Positions 34,407-41,917 of a DNA stretch of 64,000 nt are shown here, piece after piece. Source of the stretch: a bacterium (GTDB lineage Bacteria; 4484-113; JAFGCY01); the NCBI GenBank assembly GCA_020849855.1, contig JADZFO010000031.1:1-64000 (forward strand). The letters are read 5' to 3'. Within the stretch, counting starts at the first letter, position 1, and each line of letters opens with the position of its first letter. Position numbers and translations under genes: made by a program. Below the pieces are notes generated by a model that saw only the letters and a list, made by a program, of their open reading frames with translations, did no database searches and was not told where the DNA came from.

Positions 34407-35308
34407 TGCGCCTTGCCACAGCCGGACGACTGCAGCTGCTGCTGTGGGTGGCCTTCTTCGCGCTGATGCTGCCCGGCGGCTTCCACCGCTATTACATCGC
34501 CAGCTGGCAACTGCCGATCATCCAGGGCGGCGCGCTGATCCTGGGCCTGGTATTTGTCATCGACCTTGTCGGGGCGCTGCGCGGGCGCCGGGATGCGCCG
34601 GAGCCCGGCACGACTTTCACCCGCTCGATGGAAAGCCTGGCGCATGCCCTGCCGCTTTTCATTTTCGTTTCGGTTGGCGTGACCGAGCTGTCGGGCTCGC
34701 CGCTGAGCGGCGGCGGCTCGGCCCGCACGGCCCAGGCGCTCTCCAGGGTGGAAGGCGGCATGGCAATCACCGGGCCGGCGGACGGCGGACCAGGCTATCA
34801 GCAGGTCAACCTGCTGCAGATCTTCACGGCCAGCGAGCACAGCGAGTCTGCGCGGGTGGAGGTAGAGGGCCGGCTGTACAAGACCGAAGGCCAGGAAGTG
34901 GGCTGGCTGGACCCTTCCCTGCAGCAGCAGCCGGTGGAGGCCCTGCTTTACCGCTATGTGATCTCCTGCTGCGTGGCCGACGCCCTGCCGATGTCCGTCG
35001 TGCTGGAGGAGGCCCAGCTGGGCCAGCTTGAGCAGCAGGGCTGGGTGCGGGTGCGCGGCCGTCTGGGCCCTTTCGGCGACGGCAGCATGCTGTCCATCAA
35101 GGTGGATGAGATTGAGGCGATCAAGACGCCGCGCGAGCCTTATCTGACGATCTTCGACCGGGTCTTTGGCCCAGGCGGGGCGGCAGGGCCGGCGCACAGC
35201 AGCGCGGCCGGCGGCATGGGGACAGAAGAAGAACCCGACCTGACCCTGGACCCGGACAACCCCTGCAACGACCCGCTACAGGATTATCCCTGGCCCACCG
35301 GCGAATAG
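34406..35308 (+). CDS. TIGR03943-type partner of the permease
   Basis: A 300-residue membrane protein. Two TM helices near the N-terminus (LLLWVAFFALMLPGG and QGGALILGLVFVIDLVGAL) are followed by a third near residue 85 and a soluble domain with paired strands (RYVISCCVADALPMSVVLEE). TIGR03943/YcgQ-like proteins are usual neighbours of DUF318 permeases and are called putative permease subunits. ATG at 34406 overlaps the upstream stop (TGATG), so translation is coupled. Confidence 0.75.
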   Translation: MRLATAGRLQLLLWVAFFALMLPGGFHRYYIASWQLPIIQGGALILGLVFVIDLVGALRGRRDAPEPGTTFTRSMESLAHALPLFIFVSVGVTELSGSPLSGGGSARTAQALSRVEGGMAITGPADGGPGYQQVNLLQIFTASEHSESARVEVEGRLYKTEGQEVGWLDPSLQQQPVEALLYRYVISCCVADALPMSVVLEEAQLGQLEQQGWVRVRGRLGPFGDGSMLSIKVDEIEAIKTPREPYLTIFDRVFGPGGAAGPAHSSAAGGMGTEEEPDLTLDPDNPCNDPLQDYPWPTGE

Positions 35309-35350
35309 CGGCGCGGGCGGCCGGCCAGCGCAGCAGGTTAGACTAAGCGC

Positions 35351-36304
35351 ATGACAGTCCTGGCGGCCAGCCTGAGCGTGCTTGTCCCGACCTACAACGC
35401 GGTCGGACAGGTTGAGCTGCTGCTGCGCCAGCTCAGCGCCCTGCAGAAACAGCACGGCGAGCGCCTGCGCATCGTGGTCTGCGATGACGCTTCCAGCGAC
35501 GGCACGGCCAGCCATATCGAGCGCGAGTTCCCCGCGATCCGGGTTGTGCGCTCGGAATACAACGGCGGCTTCGGGGCCAATGTGATGCGCGGGGCCATGG
35601 GCCTGGAGACGCAGTATCTGGCCCTGCTGAACTCGGATGTCGAGCTGATGGGCGACCCCTTCGCGGCCCTGCTTGGCGTGCTGCGCGAAAACCGCGATGT
35701 CTTCGCCGTGATGCCGCTGATCTACAACACCGGGCGTGCTGTGGTGGAGAACTTCGCCCGGCTCTATGCCAAGCGCGGCCTGGTCTGGCACATGGACACC
35801 GGCCTGTCCGCGGAGTGGACCTCCCTGCTGCAGGAGCTGCTGGAACAGCCGCTGCATCCTGACCAGCGCCTGGCGGACATCGCCGCCGGTCGGCCGGCCA
35901 TCCCCAGCCTGCTCTGCGGCGCGGCCTTTGTCTGCGAGACGCGGCGCTTTCTGGAGCTGGGCGGCTTTGACCCGCGCTACCGGCCCTTTTACTGGGAGGA
36001 CGTGGACCTGGACTACAAGGCCCGGGCGCGCGGCTGGCACTGCGCGGTGGTGCCGCAGTGCTGCATGCTGCACCGCCACAGCGAGACCATCGACAAGCAC
36101 CACGGCCAGGGCAAGATCCGCCACCTGCGCATGAACCAGCTGCGCTTTGTGCTGGCGCACCGGCGCCAGCTTGAGCAGGGGCCTGAGGCCCTGCGCAGCC
36201 CGCGCTTCTGGTGGCTGCTGCGCGGCCTGCGCGAGGCACTGGGCGGGGACGCGCTGCTGCGCCAGGCCTATCTGCGCGCGGCGGGCGGGGCGGAGAGCAT
36301 CTAG
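35351..36304 (+). CDS. Family 2 glycosyltransferase
   Basis: A 317-residue GT-A glycosyltransferase. SVLVPTYNAVGQVELLLRQL opens the nucleotide-sugar fold, CDDASSDGT binds the nucleotide, NSDVEL is the DxD-type metal site, and FYWEDVDLDYKARARGW is the catalytic ED. No TM segment, so it is cytosolic or peripheral. It likely adds sugars to rhamnan, capsule or O-antigen-like polymers; the acceptor is not evident. TAGACT at 35339-35344 lies six bases before the ATG and no Shine-Dalgarno is visible. Confidence 0.9.
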   Translation: MTVLAASLSVLVPTYNAVGQVELLLRQLSALQKQHGERLRIVVCDDASSDGTASHIEREFPAIRVVRSEYNGGFGANVMRGAMGLETQYLALLNSDVELMGDPFAALLGVLRENRDVFAVMPLIYNTGRAVVENFARLYAKRGLVWHMDTGLSAEWTSLLQELLEQPLHPDQRLADIAAGRPAIPSLLCGAAFVCETRRFLELGGFDPRYRPFYWEDVDLDYKARARGWHCAVVPQCCMLHRHSETIDKHHGQGKIRHLRMNQLRFVLAHRRQLEQGPEALRSPRFWWLLRGLREALGGDALLRQAYLRAAGGAESI

Positions 36305-36433
36305 GCGCGGCAGGCCGCAGCGCGTCCCACTGAGACTCCTGGCAAAAAGCTTGCGGCCGCTGTAGAACTTGGACTAAAATCCTGAGTCCTGAATATGGTC
36401 CGCGGCGGGGCAGCCGCGGCAGCGGAGGGTCTA

Positions 36434-37123
36434 ATGCTTCGAATCAGCCAGCTCTTTGTCGCCCTGCTGGGCCTGAGCCTGCTTGTCTGCGGCGCCGTCA
36501 TGACCGGCGTGGCCATCGCTTCACCGGCCGGCGGCCACGAGCCCGCCCGCGAGCCTTATCCGGCCGCGGACCTGGCTTCCATCCCCGCCGGGCACAAGCA
36601 GGCCTTCTTCAAGGTGGAAGGCATGTGCTGTGCCGGCTGCGCCAGCGGCTGCTCCGAGGCGATCATGAAGATCGCCGGTGTGGACAGCGCCAGCGGCAAT
36701 ACCGACACTGGGATCCTGATGGCGGTCTACAACCCGGACAAGGTGGGCGAGAAAGAGATTGAAGCCGCCATCGTGAAGGCCGGCTATAAGAACGGCGGCC
36801 GTGGCCAGGGCGGCGTCTGGAGCCGCACCAAGAACAGCGACGGCAGCGTGAAGCTGGCGCTGGAAGTGCGCGGCATGACCTGCACCGGCTGCTCGGGCAG
36901 CATTGACGACGGTGTGGCGCAGCTGGCCGGCGTGAAGAGCGCGAAGGCCACGCACACCGCCAACGCCTGCGTGGTGGTCTATGACCCGCGCAAGGTGAAG
37001 GAGGCCGACATCGTCTCCGCGATCACCGAGCTGGGCTTCACGGTTTCCAGCGACCCGCTGGTGCCGGTGAACAAGACGGCGACCAAGACCGCAATGGTGC
37101 GCAGCAGCTTCGCGCTGCTGTAA
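36434..37123 (+). CDS. Membrane-anchored protein with two heavy-metal-associated domains
   Basis: A 229-residue protein. The ATG at 36434 follows GGAGGG by four bases. One N-terminal hydrophobic helix (LFVALLGLSLLVCGAVMTGVA) is a signal or anchor. Two HMA (ferredoxin-like) domains follow: the first with GMCCAGC (Cys65, Cys66, Cys69), the second with GMTCTGC (Cys150, Cys153). CxxC pairs bind Cu(I), Zn or Hg in metallochaperones. The extra Cys in the first motif is unusual. It faces the periplasm or outside, so extracytoplasmic copper or mercury binding is likely. Confidence 0.82.
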   Translation: MLRISQLFVALLGLSLLVCGAVMTGVAIASPAGGHEPAREPYPAADLASIPAGHKQAFFKVEGMCCAGCASGCSEAIMKIAGVDSASGNTDTGILMAVYNPDKVGEKEIEAAIVKAGYKNGGRGQGGVWSRTKNSDGSVKLALEVRGMTCTGCSGSIDDGVAQLAGVKSAKATHTANACVVVYDPRKVKEADIVSAITELGFTVSSDPLVPVNKTATKTAMVRSSFALL

Positions 37124-37150
37124 ACCGGCGGCATCCAACTTTGATCTTCA

Positions 37151-37179
37151 GGGCGGGGCTGGTCCCCGCCCTTTTCTTT
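37151..37179 (+). terminator. Intrinsic terminator of the HMA gene
   Basis: An eight-pair GC stem, GGGCGGGG/CCCCGCCC with a five-base loop, is followed directly by TTTTCTTT, 30 bases past the stop. Confidence 0.85.
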
Positions 37180-37266
37180 GTGGGCCCGTTTGGCAATGCG
37201 GCAGCTTTGTGGGCCCGCATGGCAACACGGACAGCTTGGTGGGCCCGCATGGCAATGCGGGCAAGG
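37177..37266 (+). repeat. Three tandem ~30-base repeats with palindromic core
   Basis: Units start at 37177, 37206 and 37236. Each contains GTGGGCCCG--TGGCAA--CGG; the third has a full palindrome GCCCGCATGGCAATGCGGGC. No spacer structure like CRISPR. Could form hairpins in the RNA or DNA. Confidence 0.75.
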
Positions 37267-37366
37267 CATCAATCCCCGGACTGCCGTCCGGGCCATTGAG
37301 ATAAGCCCCAGGCTCTGCCCTGCGCGGCCACAGGCTAATCCCACTGCGCCGCGGGTATCATGGCTT

Positions 37367-37510
37367 GTGATCTTTCTCGCCTATCTGAGCATCAACTGCC
37401 AGCTTTGAGGGGGCCAGAAGCTGGCCGTGGGCCTGCTTAGCGCTCTGGCTGCCTGGGAACTGGGCAAGTGGCTGTGGGGCCGCTTCGGCCCTGGCCGCGT
37501 CAAGGCCTGA
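37367..37510 (+). pseudogene. Possible small membrane protein interrupted by TGA
   Basis: A GTG-started frame gives VIFLAYLSINCQL, a TGA stop, then in the same frame GGQKLAVGLLSALAAWELGK and more. The two halves together would make one or two short TM helices. A TATCAT box lies five bases before the GTG. The in-frame stop suggests a decayed gene; a functional 13-residue peptide is unlikely. Low confidence. Confidence 0.3.
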
Positions 37511-37533
37511 ATTGCCGCGGCCGCTACTGCCGC

Positions 37534-37539
37534 TATAAT
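37534..37539 (+). promoter_or_regulatory. TATAAT box for leaderless pyrB
   Basis: A perfect TATAAT ends nine bases before the pyrB ATG (37549), too near for a 5' leader with a ribosome site. Confidence 0.5.
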
Positions 37540-37548
37540 CCCTGCCCG

Positions 37549-38529
37549 ATGCATCCGCGCTGTCTGCTTTCCATCACCGCGCTGCCGCAGGCAGATGCAG
37601 AGCAGCTGTTACTGAACGCCGGGCGCTGCGTGAGCTGGATCCAGCGCGGCGGACAGCTGAAGTCCTCCAGCCTGCGCGGAACCTCCACACTGCTGCTCTT
37701 CGCCGAGAACTCCACGCGCACCCGCGTCAGCTTTGAGCTGGCCGGCAAGCTGCTGGGCTCCGACACGATCAACATCAGCTCCAAGGGCAGCAGTATTGAG
37801 AAAGGCGAGAGCCTGCGCGATACCGCGATGACCCTGGCCGCGATGCACTTCTCCTGCGTGGTCATGCGCCATGAGGCGGCGGACAGCGCCGAGCACTTCG
37901 CGCGCTGGTACCCCGGGCCGGTGCTGAACGCCGGCGCCGGCCGCGGCGAGCATCCGACCCAGGCCCTGCTGGACGCCTTTACCCTGCAGCGCCACGGCCT
38001 GCTGCGCCCGGGCGCGAAGCTGGCCATCGTTGGCGACCTGACCCACAGCCGGGTGGCGCGCTCCAACCTGGCCCTGCTGGCGCGCTTTGGCGTGGAGGTG
38101 ACCCTGGTGGGCCCGCCGAACCTGACGCCGAGCGCGTGGCGCGTAGGGGCGGGCCTTGGCCCGCCCGCTCCAGGGGCTTCAGAAAAGGCGGGTCAAGACC
38201 CGCCCCTACGCTGGACGCCTGATCTCGATTCGATCCTGCCGGAGCTGGATGCTGTGATGCTACTGCGGGTGCAGCACGAGCGCATGGCCGGCGGCGAGAT
38301 GAGCACTCAGGATGAATACAGCAAGCTGTATGGCATGAACCGCCGGCGGCTGGGGATGCTGCGCAGCGATGCGCTGATCATGCACCCCGGGCCGGTCAAC
38401 CGTGGCGTCGAGGCCGGAGAGGATGTCTTCTCCGACCCGCGCTGCGTGATCAACGAGCAGGTCGAGAGCGGCCTGGCCCTGCGGGCCGCCCTGCTGGCCT
38501 GGGCGCTGGAACGCGAGCTGGATTTTTAG
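37549..38529 (+). CDS. pyrB: Aspartate carbamoyltransferase, with in-frame repeat insertion
   Basis: A 326-residue catalytic subunit joining carbamoyl phosphate and aspartate in pyrimidine synthesis. The carbamoyl phosphate motif STRTR is at 55-59, and HPTQALLD starts at His135. LLRVQHERM and MHPGPVNRGVE are also typical. An in-frame palindromic element (38142-38210) adds about 23 residues between the LVGPPNLTP strand and the conserved DL-S-LPE helix, in a variable surface loop, so the enzyme may remain active. It is directly followed by pyrC after a second kind of repeat. Confidence 0.95.
   Translation: MHPRCLLSITALPQADAEQLLLNAGRCVSWIQRGGQLKSSSLRGTSTLLLFAENSTRTRVSFELAGKLLGSDTINISSKGSSIEKGESLRDTAMTLAAMHFSCVVMRHEAADSAEHFARWYPGPVLNAGAGRGEHPTQALLDAFTLQRHGLLRPGAKLAIVGDLTHSRVARSNLALLARFGVEVTLVGPPNLTPSAWRVGAGLGPPAPGASEKAGQDPPLRWTPDLDSILPELDAVMLLRVQHERMAGGEMSTQDEYSKLYGMNRRRLGMLRSDALIMHPGPVNRGVEAGEDVFSDPRCVINEQVESGLALRAALLAWALERELDF
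38142..38210 (+). repeat. Palindromic repeat element inside pyrB
   Basis: Arms CGTAGGGGCGGGCCTTGGCC (38142 on) and its near complement (38187-38210) agree at 22 of 24 positions; the element is 69 bases, a multiple of three, so the reading frame continues through it. Confidence 0.85.
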
Positions 38530-38530
38530 T

Positions 38531-38644
38531 GTAGTGGCGCATGGATATGCGCCCGTCGGAGTCGGAGCGCGGGCACCCTGCCCGCATTCCGGAGCAACGT
38601 GACAGTTGGAAATGTAAAGAGGGCGCATATCCATGCGCTCCTGC
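38531..38644 (+). repeat. Palindromic repeat element between pyrB and pyrC
   Basis: Outer arms with GGCGCATGGATATGCGCCC (38531-38554) and its complement (38621-38644). A second, different palindrome, GGAGCGCGGGCACCCTGCCC, lies inside at about 38567-38590. The outer arm starts two bases after the pyrB stop. Confidence 0.75.
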
Positions 38645-38650
38645 AGCAAA

Positions 38651-40123
38651 ATGGAACACTACGAACAATTGATCTTCCGTAACGCGACGGTCTTCGACGG
38701 CGAGGCCTTCATCGGCGCGCGCGACGTGCTGGTACAGGACGGCCGTATCGCGGCTGTAGGGGCGAGTCTTGACTCGCCCTCATCCAGCCCAGGGGATGGC
38801 GAGTCAGGACCCGCCCCTGCGCGCGAGATCGACGCCACGGGCCTGTGGCTCTGCCCCGGCTTTATCGACCTGCACTGCCACCTGCGCGACCCCGGCCAGA
38901 CCTGGAAGGGCGACATAGCCTCCGAGACCCGCGCCGCAGCCGCCGGTGGCTTCACCACGGTCGTCTGTATGCCCAACACCCAGCCGGCCATCGACACGCC
39001 ATCCATCGCCGAGTATGTGCGGGAGAAAGCCCTGCGCGAGGGCCTGGCCCGCGTCTCCCCCGCCGGCGCGCTGACCCGCGGCCGCGAGGGCCTGCAGCTC
39101 GCCGAGCTGGCCGGGCTCTACGCCGCCGGCTGCCGCATCTTCACGGACGACGGCGCCGATACCCTGCGCCCGGATGTTTTCCTGCACGCCTTTGAATTCC
39201 TCTCGATGCTGCCCGGCGCCCGCGCGCTGATCCACACCGAGGTGCCCGAACTGGCCCACGGTGTGATGCACGAGGGCGAGGTCTCCGCGCGTCTCGGCCA
39301 GAGCGGCATCCACCATCTAAGCGAGGACATCGCCTCGGCCCGCGCGATCCTCACCGCCCTGGCCGCCGGCTGCCCGGTGCTGATCACGCATATCGCGTCG
39401 GGCGTCGGCACCCTGCCGCTGGTGCGCTATGGCAAGGCCCGGGCCGGGGCGATGGGCCGGCCGGACCTGGTCGCCGCGGACTGCACCTTCAACCACCTGC
39501 TGCTGACCGACGAGGCCGTCGAGCGCTATGGCACGGCCGCCAAGATCAACCCGCCCTTCCGAAGCGAGGCTGACCGCCTGGCCCTGCTGGAGGCGCTTGC
39601 CGACGGCACGATGGACGCGCTGGTCACCGACCACGCGCCGCACACCTTCGACGAGAAGAGCCAGGAGCTCTCCGCCGCGCCCTTCGGCTGCGTCGGCTTC
39701 GAGCTGATGCTTGGCCTGCTGCTGGGCCACATCGCCGGTACGCAGACCCCGGCCGGCGAGATCACTGTTGAGCGCCTGCTGAGCCTGATGACCTCCGGCC
39801 CGGCGCGTATTCTTGGTGTAGGGGCGAGTCTTGACTCGGCCTCTTCAATCGCAGGGAAGGCGGGTCAAGACCCGCCACTACAAAGCCAGCTATCCCCCGC
39901 CGCGCTGGCCGACTTTCAGCCGGTGCTCATCGAGACCTCCCCTGGGCGCATCGCCGCGGGCCTGCGCGCGGACCTCTGCCTGATCGACCCCGAGGCGCGC
40001 TGGACCATCGACCCGCAGCAGCTTGTCGGCAAGTCAAAGAACACGCCCTTTGGCGGCTGGGAGGCCAAAGGCCGCGTGCTCATGACCGTTTGCGGCGGCC
40101 GTGTTACGCACGACGCGCTGTAG
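38651..40123 (+). CDS. pyrC: Dihydroorotase, with two in-frame repeat insertions
   Basis: A 490-residue amidohydrolase of the type I dihydroorotase family, converting carbamoyl aspartate to dihydroorotate. The metal motif HCHLRD has His75 and His77; DPGQTWKGDI follows. Catalytic DHAPH is at 327-331. Two copies of a palindromic repeat (38755-38822 and 39817-39882) are read in frame, adding low-complexity linkers near residue 40 and 390, both outside the conserved core. Start at 38651 is chosen because the upstream frame falls in another repeat. The TAG stop lies within a further repeat copy. Confidence 0.93.
   Translation: MEHYEQLIFRNATVFDGEAFIGARDVLVQDGRIAAVGASLDSPSSSPGDGESGPAPAREIDATGLWLCPGFIDLHCHLRDPGQTWKGDIASETRAAAAGGFTTVVCMPNTQPAIDTPSIAEYVREKALREGLARVSPAGALTRGREGLQLAELAGLYAAGCRIFTDDGADTLRPDVFLHAFEFLSMLPGARALIHTEVPELAHGVMHEGEVSARLGQSGIHHLSEDIASARAILTALAAGCPVLITHIASGVGTLPLVRYGKARAGAMGRPDLVAADCTFNHLLLTDEAVERYGTAAKINPPFRSEADRLALLEALADGTMDALVTDHAPHTFDEKSQELSAAPFGCVGFELMLGLLLGHIAGTQTPAGEITVERLLSLMTSGPARILGVGASLDSASSIAGKAGQDPPLQSQLSPAALADFQPVLIETSPGRIAAGLRADLCLIDPEARWTIDPQQLVGKSKNTPFGGWEAKGRVLMTVCGGRVTHDAL
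38755..38822 (+). repeat. Palindromic repeat element in pyrC, first copy
   Basis: Left arm TGTAGGGGCGAGTCTTGACT and right arm GGCGAGTCAGGACCCGCCCC are complementary apart from a few bases. Same family as the pyrB copy. Confidence 0.82.
39817..39882 (+). repeat. Palindromic repeat element in pyrC, second copy
   Basis: Left arm starts GTAGGGGCGAGTCTTGACTC and right arm GGCGGGTCAAGACCCGCCAC. It is read as VGASLDSASS...AGQDPPL in the protein. Confidence 0.82.
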
Positions 40124-40206
40124 GGGCGGACCTTGTGTCCGCCCGTCCGGCTGGGGAGCGCAGACTTTAGTCTGCAACTACTTTGGAGCGCGGGCTTCCA
40201 GCCCGC
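40121..40206 (+). repeat. Intergenic cluster of palindromic repeats after pyrC
   Basis: GTAGGGGCGGACCTTGTGTC (a copy of the pyrB/pyrC family, one arm) gives the pyrC stop. Then come GGAGCGCAGACTTTAGTCTGC (40155-40175) and GGAGCGCGGGCTTCCAGCCC (from 40185), two copies of a second REP-like type. Confidence 0.75.
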
Positions 40207-40375
40207 ATCTTCCTTCCCGAAGGGGCTGTATTTGCCATGGCCCTCTGCGGACAGGCGGCCTGCTGCCCTCGCCTCGCTACAATCTTGAGCGGTTTTAACA
40301 CCTCTGCTGCGCAGGCGATTAACTCTGCAACACGCGCCGATCCGGAACCCGGCGCGTTACAAGTTACGAGGTGGG

Positions 40376-41833
40376 ATGGTGCAATTCCAGAATTGGTTGC
40401 TGGTTCCGGCTGCTTTTATGCTGGCGTTCTGCATTATCGGTCTGCGAGCCTCACCTGCGAATGCGGAGGACGGCATCGAGGTAAAGCTGGACGCAGACGA
40501 ACCCATCATCTGGCGTCCAATCGACCTTCCCGCGTATCAACCGGTGCCAACAAGCTCCTGGGCCTATCCGGCAATGCGGTTGATGGTGCAGCACGGGCAA
40601 CTTGATGGTTATCCTGACTTCTTTTGGGACGCAAAGCAGATACTCACGCGCATGGACTTCGCTTATGCACTCAGCCAGCTGACGGACATATACGCATCGG
40701 ATATGCATGTTGTGTCTGGCCCGACCCCAGCTGAAGATTCCGAAGTTTCGCAGAGGAAGGAAGTTCAACATTTGATCGCTCTCGCCCTGCTGGACGAATT
40801 CATCGAGATGGACCCTGCGAGACCTGTGCCGCAGTGGGCAAGCTGGTCATGCCGCGATGCAGTTGACCAAAGCGTCTTAACAGCCTACGACGATGTCAGC
40901 TACACGCATTGGGCATATGCCGCCGTCAACTACTTCTTCAAGACTGGCGCGCTTGAGGGCTATCCCAACTACTTCCAGAAGGACAGGACGCTGACGCGAT
41001 ACGAATTTGCGCTGGCAACTGCACGGGTTCTGGATCATGTCGACGCCGGGCTGGCAACGAAACCTGAAGCAGTCCTGGCAGCAGCTCTGCGTGCAGAATT
41101 CATAGAGCAATTGGATATTCTGGCTTCGCCAAATTCGCCTGCTGAAAAGCAGGCCGCTGTTACCGCGCTGAGTGGCAGAGCATTCGCGGTGGATTCTCCA
41201 TACACTGACGTGGATCCCCGAAGCTGGGATTACAAGGCGCTGGACTATCTTGTTCGTCAGCGAGTCCTTGAAGGCTATCCAAATGACTTCTTTAACGGCC
41301 GCACGCTTACCCGCTATGAGATCACCCAAGCAACCGCGCGGCTGCTGGACACACTTGGTCCTCAGCGCGATATCAGCCCGGAACTCCTGATGGCCGAGGC
41401 GCTGAGAGACAAGTATCGCGACCAGTTGGAGCTGCTATCCGAGGCGCTTGACAGATCAATGATCGGAGTCGGCTGTGTCTTATATGGCCCGCCAGGTTCG
41501 GAACCTGTTGGAATGCCTCCCTTTGTGGCGACTGACCCATCGACGAGTGCATACGCAGACGTTAAATTGGGACACTGGTCCTATTACGCACTTGACTACC
41601 TGACCGGCAAGGGCATCCTTGAGGGCTATCCCAAAGACTTCTTCAAGGGCGACAGGACACTGACCCGCTATGAGTTTGCGCAGGCTGTGGCCCGGCTGCT
41701 GGACACTGTCAGCAGCCTGCCGGGGACCGAAGCTGAGGGCGAATGGTCAGTTGATCTGATTTTGGCTTACGCGCTGCGTGAAGAGTTTGATGATCAGCTG
41801 GCTGAGCTTAGCCATCTAGTCAATCGCCTCTGA
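40376..41833 (+). CDS. Exported protein with four SLH-type repeats
   Basis: A 485-residue exported protein. A signal peptide ends near residue 29 (SPANA). Four related SLH units follow at about 55-100, 170-220, 275-325 and 385-435, each with W-Y-AL-YL, then EGYP--FF, RTLTRYEFA. Spacers between units are helical with charged residues. No barrel region is present, unlike the porin at 11703. It may bind wall polymer or the outer surface. The gene is AT-richer than its neighbours (around half GC by eye). Start codon ATG at 40376 follows GAGGTGGG. Confidence 0.78.
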   Translation: MVQFQNWLLVPAAFMLAFCIIGLRASPANAEDGIEVKLDADEPIIWRPIDLPAYQPVPTSSWAYPAMRLMVQHGQLDGYPDFFWDAKQILTRMDFAYALSQLTDIYASDMHVVSGPTPAEDSEVSQRKEVQHLIALALLDEFIEMDPARPVPQWASWSCRDAVDQSVLTAYDDVSYTHWAYAAVNYFFKTGALEGYPNYFQKDRTLTRYEFALATARVLDHVDAGLATKPEAVLAAALRAEFIEQLDILASPNSPAEKQAAVTALSGRAFAVDSPYTDVDPRSWDYKALDYLVRQRVLEGYPNDFFNGRTLTRYEITQATARLLDTLGPQRDISPELLMAEALRDKYRDQLELLSEALDRSMIGVGCVLYGPPGSEPVGMPPFVATDPSTSAYADVKLGHWSYYALDYLTGKGILEGYPKDFFKGDRTLTRYEFAQAVARLLDTVSSLPGTEAEGEWSVDLILAYALREEFDDQLAELSHLVNRL

Positions 41834-41904
41834 TCCAGGTAAACAAGCGCAGACATCTACGCGGCTTGGAGGGGATGCCGGTACCCGGCAGCGGGCCTTG
41901 CGGG

Positions 41905-41910
41905 TACAAT
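41905..41910 (+). promoter_or_regulatory. TACAAT box for leaderless der
   Basis: TACAAT ends seven bases before the GTG at 41918, with no ribosome-binding site between. Confidence 0.45.
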
Positions 41911-41917
41911 CCCCGCC

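Larger units (their letters stand above)
37124..37548. other. Repeat-rich intergenic region after the HMA gene
   Basis: No complete gene is seen in these 425 bases. It holds a terminator (37151-37179), three ~30-base tandem repeats (37177-37266), a small broken reading frame (37367-37510) and the pyrB -10 box (37534-37539). Confidence 0.6.

Noticed and set aside
37177..37266. CRISPR array
   Set aside because: Units are directly adjacent, with no unique spacers and only three copies.
37367..37510. Selenoprotein with UGA codon
   Set aside because: No SECIS-like element or Cys-type redox context is seen, and the protein is tiny and hydrophobic; decay is simpler.
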